Shown here one piece after another: positions 1-6,020 of a stretch of 13,102 nucleotides of DNA. The translations under genes were made by a program, and so were the position numbers. Numbering within the stretch: the first letter of the stretch is position 1; the number at the start of each line of letters is the position of its first letter. This stretch comes from Pirellulaceae bacterium. GTDB lineage: Bacteria > Planctomycetota > Planctomycetia > Pirellulales > Pirellulaceae. The stretch lies in the NCBI GenBank assembly GCA_030744095.1, contig JASLRF010000550.1, forward strand, positions 1 to 13,102, read 5' to 3'. The notes under the pieces were generated by a model, which searched no databases, was not told the DNA's origin, and was given only the letters and a program-made list of their open reading frames with translations.

Positions 1-38
1 GCTACACAGCAAAATAATAGAATGAAGAGATTCCACGC

Positions 39-683
39 ATGGCTGAGCTTACAAAGATCGTCGGTGTCATTGTCTACGTTTTCATGGGTTCTATGGCCTT
101 GTGGGGTGCGTTCTGCTGCGTGATGGTGTGGGCACGCGTTGCCCAAAAGCGTTTCAAAAACGAGAAGATTCAAGACGAGTTCCTGGATACGGTGGACGAA
201 CCGCTATCCAAGGGTGACTTTGACGACGCGACCGTGTTGTGTGAAGGCGACCCGCGCGCAATCCCACAACTGGCCATGTTGGCTGTCCTGAATCGCAGCA
301 TCGGGTTCACCAAAGCAAGGCAATTGGTCGAAGACCGTTTTCAGCGCGATATTCTGGCCGACTTGGAACATCGATTGACCTGGGTCCATACGATCATCAA
401 GAGCGCGCCAATGGTCGGATTATTCGGCACGGTAACCGGAATGATGGGTGCCTTTGATAAACTGGCAACATCCGAAAACGTCAAACCCGACGAGTTGGCC
501 GAAAATATTAGCTTTGCCTTGATCACGACCGCCTGCGGCTTGGCAATCGCGATTCCACTGATCATCGCCGTCGCTGCGGTCAACATCCGAATTCGGAAGA
601 TGGAAGAGTTGACGGTCGCGGGAATCAATCGCTTTCTCGAGTCGTTCCAAGCCGCACTCAAGATGGCAGGACGCAAAAAGTAG
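39..683 (+). CDS. MotA/TolQ/ExbB family proton channel
   Basis: This is the inner-membrane channel subunit of a Tol/Exb/Mot-type motor, which lets protons through to drive a partner protein in the envelope. The 214-residue protein has the family layout: a first membrane helix at about residues 7-32, a cytoplasmic region at 33-115, then two helices at about 117-139 and 157-181. The second of these carries the family signature APMVGLFGTVTGMMGAF (123-139), and the third reads ISFALITTACGLAIAIP. Length is normal for TolQ/ExbB. The start is fixed by an in-frame stop at 18-20, and a weak purine-rich site (GAAGAGA) lies about eight bases upstream of the ATG. An ExbD gene follows after 6 bp, so the two are almost certainly cotranscribed. 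The upstream promoter is outside the window. Family assignment is firm. The cargo or partner cannot be read from this protein alone, so I give no symbol. Confidence 0.95.
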   Translation: MAELTKIVGVIVYVFMGSMALWGAFCCVMVWARVAQKRFKNEKIQDEFLDTVDEPLSKGDFDDATVLCEGDPRAIPQLAMLAVLNRSIGFTKARQLVEDRFQRDILADLEHRLTWVHTIIKSAPMVGLFGTVTGMMGAFDKLATSENVKPDELAENISFALITTACGLAIAIPLIIAVAAVNIRIRKMEELTVAGINRFLESFQAALKMAGRKK

Positions 684-689
684 GCAACA

Positions 690-1202
690 ATGGCCAGCGT
701 GACAACAATTCCGGAATTCGAAGACGTCGATGAGCGCCCCGAGCCGCTTGCGCCGCGGGAAGCGTTGGAAGATACGGAGATGGACATCACTCCGATGATC
801 GACATCACATTTCTCTTGTTGATCTTCTTTATTGTCTCTTCCAAAATGGATCAATCTACGAATGTTCCCTTGCCGCCCGCCCAAACGGGTGTGGCCATCC
901 CGGTAAGGAACTCGATCATCATCACCGTAGGACCGGGTGATGCGGCCGACGGCCCGGCGAACGTCTACAAGGGTGATGGAATCAAACCGGAAAACGCCTT
1001 TGACAAAGGTGACATGCAGGCCCAAGAGGAAGAAATCTCGGCTTTTGTCGAGGATGCGATGGCGGAGGACCCACAGAAGACTTATGTCCTCATCAAGGCA
1101 GCCAAGGGGATCAAGCATCGCGAAGTTGCACGAGTTCAGACGGCCGTTAGCAAACCTGCCGCCGTTCAACAACTGCATGTCGCCGTCATGGAGGCTCAGT
1201 AG
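690..1202 (+). CDS. Biopolymer transporter ExbD/TolR family protein (first copy)
   Basis: This is a stator-like partner of the proton channel: one membrane helix plus a periplasmic domain. The 170-residue protein has an acidic cytoplasmic N-terminus, then the signature MDITPMIDITFLLLIFFIV (31-49). Asp38 sits where the essential proton-binding Asp25 of E. coli ExbD lies. The periplasmic part (about 55-170) contains the usual hydrophobic strand (NSIIITVGPG, 74-83) and a late strand (TYVLIKAAKG, 131-140) followed by a helix. The insert between them (about 85-125) is long and acidic compared with the minimal ExbD fold. The ATG lies 6 bp after the channel stop and has only a weak ribosome site, so translational coupling is likely. 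It differs from the second ExbD gene downstream in lacking a zinc ribbon. Confidence 0.93.
   Translation: MASVTTIPEFEDVDERPEPLAPREALEDTEMDITPMIDITFLLLIFFIVSSKMDQSTNVPLPPAQTGVAIPVRNSIIITVGPGDAADGPANVYKGDGIKPENAFDKGDMQAQEEEISAFVEDAMAEDPQKTYVLIKAAKGIKHREVARVQTAVSKPAAVQQLHVAVMEAQ
1190..1194 (+). promoter_or_regulatory. Ribosome binding site that decides the start of the second ExbD gene
   Basis: A perfect GGAGG lies inside the last codons of the first exbD gene, 12 bases before a GTG at 1207. It supports the GTG over the in-frame ATG at 1177, which would add ten residues and overlap the preceding gene by 26 bp. The spacing is somewhat long, so the ATG is not excluded. Confidence 0.6.
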
Positions 1203-1206
1203 CCAG

Positions 1207-2025
1207 GTGTCAGTTTCCTTCAAATGTCCGTCGTGTCGCATCACGATCTCCGGATCGGATGTCCTGGTGGGTCGCAAAGTGCGCTGCCCCGAGTGCGATG
1301 CCATGGTCACCGTTCCCTCGGACCTGACGCCGGACAGCAAGACGGATTCACTTGCCCAGCAAGATGGTAGGGGAACGGTCTATCTCGATGCGTCCGGCGT
1401 AACCGATTCAAGAGAAACGGTGATGCTCGAGTCGATCGATGTGATCGAACCGGCACCCGCCGGACCCACACCGGGAGAACTGGTACCGCCGGTCGGAGTC
1501 ATGCAGCCCATCTCTGTGCCGCCTCTGCCGTTGGCGAAGGATTTGCAGCAAGACGAGGATGCGGAGTCTCCGGCCATGGAGCCCAGCCGTAAACTCGAAG
1601 AGACAGAGATGGACATGACACCGATGGTGGATGTGACCTTCCTACTTTTGATCTTCTTCATGGTCACGGCATCGTTCACGCTACAAAAATCGCTGCAGAT
1701 CCCCAAGTCCGAATCACAGGATCCAAGTACGGAAGTTGTCGAGGAAGAGCCTGACGATCAATCCGATTTCGTCACCGTACTTGTCGATGAAAACAACACC
1801 TACCAAGTCACGACGGTCGACAGCGAAGACGAAGCGCCAAGCGAACAGGATTTGCATATTCTGCTGCGATTGGCGCGCGAAGGCGACAGCACCGGCACGA
1901 TTCCAACCAAGCTGCGCGTCGAGGCCAACGGAGAGGCTGTGCATGAGAAGGTTGTGGCGGCGCTCGATGCGGGCCCCGCGACGGGCTTTTCCGAAGTGCA
2001 ACTGCTGACCGTCGAAACCGAATAA
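1207..2025 (+). CDS. ExbD/TolR family protein with N-terminal zinc ribbon (second copy)
   Basis: A 272-residue protein with two parts. Residues 5-37 form a zinc ribbon with four cysteines as CPSC (7-10) and CPEC (27-30), followed by TVP. This compact ribbon is common at the N-termini of planctomycete proteins. After an acidic, proline-rich linker (about 40-128) comes an ExbD core, LEETEMDMTPMVDVTFLLLIFFMV (130-153, written here for its motif). Asp142 is in the proton-binding position. A periplasmic domain (about 160-272) follows, with the strand FVTVLVDENNTYQV. The start is GTG at 1207, 4 bp after the preceding stop, chosen because it gives a standard ribbon start (MSVSFKCPSC) and has GGAGG upstream. 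The open frame continues upstream to 937 inside the first exbD, but that part is out-of-frame shadow. The ribbon should lie in the cytoplasm. ExbD fold is certain; the role of the ribbon is unknown. Confidence 0.88.
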   Translation: MSVSFKCPSCRITISGSDVLVGRKVRCPECDAMVTVPSDLTPDSKTDSLAQQDGRGTVYLDASGVTDSRETVMLESIDVIEPAPAGPTPGELVPPVGVMQPISVPPLPLAKDLQQDEDAESPAMEPSRKLEETEMDMTPMVDVTFLLLIFFMVTASFTLQKSLQIPKSESQDPSTEVVEEEPDDQSDFVTVLVDENNTYQVTTVDSEDEAPSEQDLHILLRLAREGDSTGTIPTKLRVEANGEAVHEKVVAALDAGPATGFSEVQLLTVETE

Positions 2026-2103
2026 GAAACCAAGAAGAACCACACCGGTAAAAATGCCAGAGACAATGCCGGATATTTAGTTTGACTTCTTTACTTTAAG
2101 GCG

Positions 2104-2123
2104 CATCACGCGGGAGCGTGATG
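2104..2123 (+). repeat. Perfect hairpin with GGGA (GNRA) tetraloop
   Basis: CATCACGC (2104-2111) pairs perfectly with GCGTGATG (2116-2123) around a GGGA loop, giving an 8-bp stem. The following bases are GCTACTTTGTG, with no clean run of T, so it is not a convincing intrinsic terminator. The stem and its GGCTACTTT flank resemble, from memory only, a hairpin I associate with intergenic regions of Pirellula-type genomes. I could not check that. Confidence 0.6.
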
Positions 2124-2216
2124 GCTACTTTGTGTCGGCACAACAAGCGTTGATAAGCCGATCGATCGCCCGCAGATGCACGCAATACCGCACCACATCG
2201 AGAATTCACTCTTGCC

Positions 2217-2223
2217 GAGGAAG
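2217..2223 (+). promoter_or_regulatory. Ribosome binding site of the propeller gene
   Basis: GAGGAAG lies nine bases before the ATG at 2233 and supports that start. Its last three bases (AAG) belong to the octamer that can pair with 2123-2130, so access to it could in principle depend on leader folding. Confidence 0.6.
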
Positions 2224-2232
2224 TAGCCGGGG

Positions 2233-5200
2233 ATGTCCGCGAAAAAGCTAATTGAGTTGTTGGAACGGAACGCGATGCTTGAGGACTCCGTCATCAAGGA
2301 GGTTCGCAAGCTTGTCGCCGATAGCAAAAGTAAGGTCACGGCCGAATCCGTAGCTAAAGCACTGGTTGATAAGGGACACTTGACGAAGTTTCAAGCGACC
2401 AAGCTGGTCAACGAAGTGACGGCGCAAAAGGAGGCCACTAAGGAAGCGCGTGCGAAAGCGAAGGGAAAGAAGGAAGACGAGGAAGAGGAATTGGGCTTCG
2501 TCAGTGACGAAGAATTGGACGGCACTGACGCACCAGCGGCGGGCGACGCGGACGACGTTGTTATGCTGGAAGATGCTGGTGGCGGCGAGGTTACAGGGCT
2601 GACGCCCGTCGAAGATGCGGCCGGTGGCCTCACGCCCGTGGGTACGCCGCCAGCAGCACTCACGCCTTTGCCCGACCAGTCCTTGACGCCGTTGGGCGAT
2701 GCTGGCGGCCTCACCCCGTTGGAGGGTCTCCACAGCGGTGCGGCGAGCTTGGATCCATTTGCGACGGAGCAGCCCGCGCCCGGCAAGCCCGCACCTGGAG
2801 ACCCTCAGCTGCCCAGCCGCAAGGGGAGAGGCCATCGCAACCGGTGGGATAGCAAACTGATGCTCGGCGGCGGCTTTACCTTGATCCTACTGATCATATT
2901 AGGAGTTGTGATTTATAAAAGTGTCACCACTGCGCCGGCGGTTGAGATGTGGGACGCGGCGATGGAAGACTATCGCTCGGCAGCGTACCCACAAGCGATG
3001 AAACGGTTCGAAAACTTCCTAAAGAAATATCCCGAAGACGACAACGCCAGTGAAGCCCGCGTGCGGATCAACTTCTGCCTAATCCGTGCCGTGATCAACA
3101 GCCCCGACAAGGGACTCCAGCGCGCCAAGGAGCTGCTACCTCCGATCACCGAAGAACCATCGTTCTCGATTGCCCGGCCGGAATTAGCGAAGATGCTGAT
3201 TCAGATTCCAGAGGGGTTTATCAAGAAGGCCAAGGCGACGGGAAACGTTGATGATAAAGAAAAGTTGGCTGATCTAGCTGACGTCAGTTTGAACGACTTG
3301 GTCCTGAACTCGACTTACGTGCCCACTTCCGTCAGGCAATCGATTCAAAAAGACATTCAGGAATCGACGGAAGATATTGCCGGGATCCGCCGTGACGTCA
3401 ACCGTGACAAGGACCTGCGAAAAGCGATCGACGAGATTGACAGCAAGCTGGAATCCAATGACACGGTGGGAGCCTTTGCCATATTCAAAGCGTTAATCAA
3501 GGAATACCCAAGCCTGGAAGCTGACGCCGATCTGATGGACGCAGTCAAGCGCATCACAACGCTTGAAGGTGGCTTGGTGAAAGTCACGGACGAGCCTGTC
3601 AGCGCACTTTCCGCGGAAGACGACGGAACTCCCGGTCATACGCGGATTGTCCTGACGACTCGCGAAGGAAAAGGTTCGACGCGTGTTCAGAATCGAGTCG
3701 CCACGCTTTTGGCTGGCGGGTCGGTCTTGGGGCTTGACGCCGGCACTGGCAAAGTCTTGTGGGATCGCTTCGTCGGATATGGGACGCGTTTTCATCCCGT
3801 TCGTCTTTCCAAGCAACCGGATGCCGACGTGCTCGTGGTGGATGACCAAGAGTTGGTGCGACTCAATGCAACCACGGGCCAGGTCGTTTACCGACTGCCG
3901 GCCGGTGCGGCCATCACGAGTCCGGCCATTGCGGGCAACAAGATCTATGTTCCCACCATTCGCGGCGGGATCTACGAAGTCGACGCTGCGACGGGGGAAT
4001 CAGCCCGGCATGTTTCGATTCCGCAACAACTGTCGACGGGACTCGGCGTCGCGAACAACCTGCCCTTCATATTCCAACCGGGCGACCATTCCAATCTCTA
4101 CGCATTGACAACGGACGATCTCACCTGCAAGGACGTGTACTATTTCGGCCACCGGGGCGGCACGATCGCCGTTCCGCCTGTCGTCTTGATGGGGCATGTG
4201 TTTGTCGCCGAAAACAAGGGTCGTGACTTTTCCTTGCTGCACGTGTTGAAGATTGACAGCGAAGGTGAACGACTGTTGCAAACTGCGCAAGAGCCGATTC
4301 GACTCAAAGGAAACGTTGTCGTCCCTTTGCAAGTCTACGGCAGTCGGCTGCTGGCTGTGACGGATCGGTCTGACGTGCGCGTGTTCAACATCAACGTCAA
4401 TGCTGAAGAAAACCCCGTTGCTGCGGCGGCGGTCAAGTCCGCAGCGTCGGACGAAACCATGATCTCCTACCCCCTCACGGATTCCGGGACGCTGTGGTTG
4501 GCAGACAATCGGCTCGCCAAATTCGATATCCAAGTTACCTCCAAGGACATCATTCTGCGAGAGAACATGAATCGCGGTGATGCGTTCGTCGCGCCATTAC
4601 AAATGCATGGTGACGTCTTGGTGCTTGCGCGGCGGAAGAGCGCATCTGCCGGCGTAACGATTTCGGCGGTCAATATCGACCAACCACGACGCCCACTTTG
4701 GGAGACCAACGTTGGTATTCCGGTCGGCCGAGTGGCCGTGGATGTGGAGAAGAGTCAAATCAGGGTGATTACGGCTGCCGCCGCGTTATTCAGCATCGAC
4801 AAGGATTCGGTAACGACAGGACTGAACGATCAGCCGACCATGACGGCACGCTCAACCACCGCCATCCCGCTCGCCTTTACCGAACAGATCGAGTTACCCA
4901 ATGGTCGAATCGCGTTCTTCAACCCAGGGGATCACAATCAACTATTGACCTACGATCCGGCCAAAGCGAGTCGCCAGCTCAATATCCAACCGCTCGACTT
5001 AGCCGGAGCTGCCGTGACTTGCACCCCCATCGCGTTCCAGGACGGCTTGCTGGTTCCGCTGGACCAGGGAGCGGTGCGTCTGATCGATCCAGCCACTGGG
5101 CAAGACAAAGTACTACCTTTTCAACCGCGGCTGGAACCAGGCGAAAAACTTAAATGGCTAAGACCGACGGTTGTCGGAAGTGACGGACGCGAATTCATCA

Positions 5201-5769
5201 TCGCCAACGATCGTCGCGAAATCTATCGCATCGGTATCAAAGACACGCCAAAACCATTCCTGGCGGAATTGGCCAATGGACAGCTTGATGTTGACTTTAC
5301 CTCGCAATTGGCAGCAGTCGGTGATGTTGCCTTTGCCGTGGTTCAAACGAGCGGAGGCGATGTGTTGAAACCGATTTCGACCGGCGACCTCACAGTCGGT
5401 GACGATATCGACTTGCAAGGAGCACGTGTCACATGGGGTCCGCATCGCGTGGGTGATGTGGTCATGGTCATTACCGACCGCAAACAGCTTCGCTGCTTTC
5501 AGGCTGACCGTACGGAGCGTTGGGAGCAGCCGGGCATCGCGTACGGCACTCCAGCAAGTCCGCCATTGGAAGTGGACGGCGATTTTATTTTCGCCAGCCA
5601 GAGTGGCACGCTCTGGAGAATGTCGGGAGCCACCGGCGAAGAAGTCGACAAAACGGAGTTGAGCGAACCCGTCGGATCTGGGCCGATTTCTTACAAAGGA
5701 AGCCTATTGCTTTGCGGAAACGACGGCACGTTGCACGTGCTTCCGATGTTGGCCAAACCCGCGCCTTAG
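2233..5769 (+). CDS. Single-span membrane protein with kinase-like N-terminal module, LTP-repeat linker, TPR-like segment and PQQ-type beta-propeller
   Basis: A 1178-residue protein with several parts. Residues 1-62 are a small helical module ending KALVDKGHLTKFQATKLV. It resembles the start of the kinase encoded at 10433-11770. Residues 63-205 are a highly charged, disordered-looking linker with five LTPV/LTPL motifs (starting at 123, 133, 143, 151 and 160). A basic stretch (196-208) precedes one membrane helix (about 209-229), so the C-terminal part should be periplasmic. Residues 238-450 are helical and TPR-like (MWDAAMEDYRSAAYPQAMKRF at the start, then a tetratrico-like FENFLKKYPED). From about 480 to the end are propeller blades with PQQ-type motifs, such as GSVLGLDAGTGKVLW (496-510) and GTLWRMSGATGEEV near the end. 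This resembles BamB-like scaffolds rather than a quinoprotein enzyme; I see no dehydrogenase active site. Start supported by GAGGAAG. Function inferred: periplasmic scaffold or sensor linked to the upstream motor. Confidence 0.85.
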   Translation: MSAKKLIELLERNAMLEDSVIKEVRKLVADSKSKVTAESVAKALVDKGHLTKFQATKLVNEVTAQKEATKEARAKAKGKKEDEEEELGFVSDEELDGTDAPAAGDADDVVMLEDAGGGEVTGLTPVEDAAGGLTPVGTPPAALTPLPDQSLTPLGDAGGLTPLEGLHSGAASLDPFATEQPAPGKPAPGDPQLPSRKGRGHRNRWDSKLMLGGGFTLILLIILGVVIYKSVTTAPAVEMWDAAMEDYRSAAYPQAMKRFENFLKKYPEDDNASEARVRINFCLIRAVINSPDKGLQRAKELLPPITEEPSFSIARPELAKMLIQIPEGFIKKAKATGNVDDKEKLADLADVSLNDLVLNSTYVPTSVRQSIQKDIQESTEDIAGIRRDVNRDKDLRKAIDEIDSKLESNDTVGAFAIFKALIKEYPSLEADADLMDAVKRITTLEGGLVKVTDEPVSALSAEDDGTPGHTRIVLTTREGKGSTRVQNRVATLLAGGSVLGLDAGTGKVLWDRFVGYGTRFHPVRLSKQPDADVLVVDDQELVRLNATTGQVVYRLPAGAAITSPAIAGNKIYVPTIRGGIYEVDAATGESARHVSIPQQLSTGLGVANNLPFIFQPGDHSNLYALTTDDLTCKDVYYFGHRGGTIAVPPVVLMGHVFVAENKGRDFSLLHVLKIDSEGERLLQTAQEPIRLKGNVVVPLQVYGSRLLAVTDRSDVRVFNINVNAEENPVAAAAVKSAASDETMISYPLTDSGTLWLADNRLAKFDIQVTSKDIILRENMNRGDAFVAPLQMHGDVLVLARRKSASAGVTISAVNIDQPRRPLWETNVGIPVGRVAVDVEKSQIRVITAAAALFSIDKDSVTTGLNDQPTMTARSTTAIPLAFTEQIELPNGRIAFFNPGDHNQLLTYDPAKASRQLNIQPLDLAGAAVTCTPIAFQDGLLVPLDQGAVRLIDPATGQDKVLPFQPRLEPGEKLKWLRPTVVGSDGREFIIANDRREIYRIGIKDTPKPFLAELANGQLDVDFTSQLAAVGDVAFAVVQTSGGDVLKPISTGDLTVGDDIDLQGARVTWGPHRVGDVVMVITDRKQLRCFQADRTERWEQPGIAYGTPASPPLEVDGDFIFASQSGTLWRMSGATGEEVDKTELSEPVGSGPISYKGSLLLCGNDGTLHVLPMLAKPAP

Positions 5770-5777
5770 CTGGACAG

Positions 5778-5790
5778 CGTCACTTTGACG
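5778..5790 (+). other. Small hairpin after the propeller gene
   Basis: CGTCA (5778-5782) pairs with TGACG (5786-5790) around a CTT loop, nine bases after the stop codon. No T-run follows. It might mark or protect a transcript 3' end, but the stem is only 5 bp and could be chance. Confidence 0.25.
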
Positions 5791-5805
5791 TACCCGCGGC
5801 TGATC

Positions 5806-5954
5806 AATGACGAATGACCAAACACCCAAGGACGAAGGAATGAGGAAATCCGAAGCCCAATGTTGTCAGCTACCATGGTACCGCTTGGATTTCGTCCTTG
5901 GCCGTTTTCGGCATTCGTTATTCGGGCTTCTTTCGTCATTTGTCATTCGTCATT
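5806..5954. repeat. Imperfect inverted-repeat (REP/MITE-like) element
   Basis: The ends are perfect 13-bp inverted copies: AATGACGAATGAC at 5806-5818 and its reverse complement at 5942-5954. Inner matches continue the symmetry. These are CCAAGGACGAA (5826-5836) with TTCGTCCTTGG (5891-5901), GAAATCC (5845-5851) with GGATTTC (5887-5893), and AATGAGGAAA..GAAGCCC (5839-5858) with GGGCTTCTTTCGTCATT (5924-5940). A palindrome, TACCATGGTA, sits at 5871-5880. The ends are built from short ATGAC/GAATGAC units. There is no open frame for a transposase, so if mobile it must be moved in trans. Copy number elsewhere in the genome is unknown. Confidence 0.65.
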
Positions 5955-6020
5955 TACGATAAGGTGATACTCTGCAGTAGCACTTTCAACCGAGACGACA
6001 CCAAGAGAACAGTGATTCTG

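Larger units (their letters stand above)
2026..2232 (+). promoter_or_regulatory. Non-coding leader between the ExbD gene and the propeller gene
   Basis: This 207-bp gap contains no plausible gene. It holds a strong GNRA-capped hairpin (2104-2123). The octamer GGCTACTT at 2123-2130 is exactly complementary to AAGTAGCC at 2221-2228, which overlaps the ribosome site of the next gene. A TTGACT hexamer occurs at 2082-2087, but I see no good -10 box at normal spacing. It could be a regulated leader or simply a spacer in a long transcript. Confidence 0.4.
5770..6020 (+). other. Intergenic region, mostly an inverted-repeat element
   Basis: This 251-bp gap holds no credible gene. A small hairpin lies at 5778-5790 and an inverted-repeat element occupies about 5806-5954. 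The remaining 65 bases lead into the next gene, with a weak AAGAGA purine patch at 6003-6008. Confidence 0.6.

Noticed and set aside
937..1206. Upstream extension of the zinc-ribbon ExbD frame starting at 937
   Set aside because: It overlaps the first exbD in another frame and is Arg/Ser-rich shadow sequence. The ribbon starts naturally at GTG 1207 behind GGAGG.
420..1340. 306-codon open frame on the - strand
   Set aside because: It is antisense to three well-supported genes and matches nothing I recognise; typical of GC-rich antisense frames.
2082..2110. Promoter with TTGACT as -35
   Set aside because: At 17-18 bp spacing the -10 position reads ATCACG-like sequence and overlaps the hairpin, so there is no credible -10 box.
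2104..2130. Intrinsic terminator after the second exbD gene
   Set aside because: The hairpin is strong, but the following bases are GCTACTTTGTG rather than a T-run.
3670..5769. PQQ-dependent dehydrogenase activity for the propeller protein
   Set aside because: Blade motifs are PQQ-type, but I see no signal peptide plus enzyme layout, no vicinal-cysteine or metal-site motifs and no cytochrome partner. The scaffold/sensor reading fits better.
5898..6020. Extension of the SBP-like reading frame upstream to a TTG at 5898
   Set aside because: This part lies in the inverted-repeat element, would push the signal peptide 41 residues inward and has no ribosome site. ATG 6021 gives a normal exported protein.
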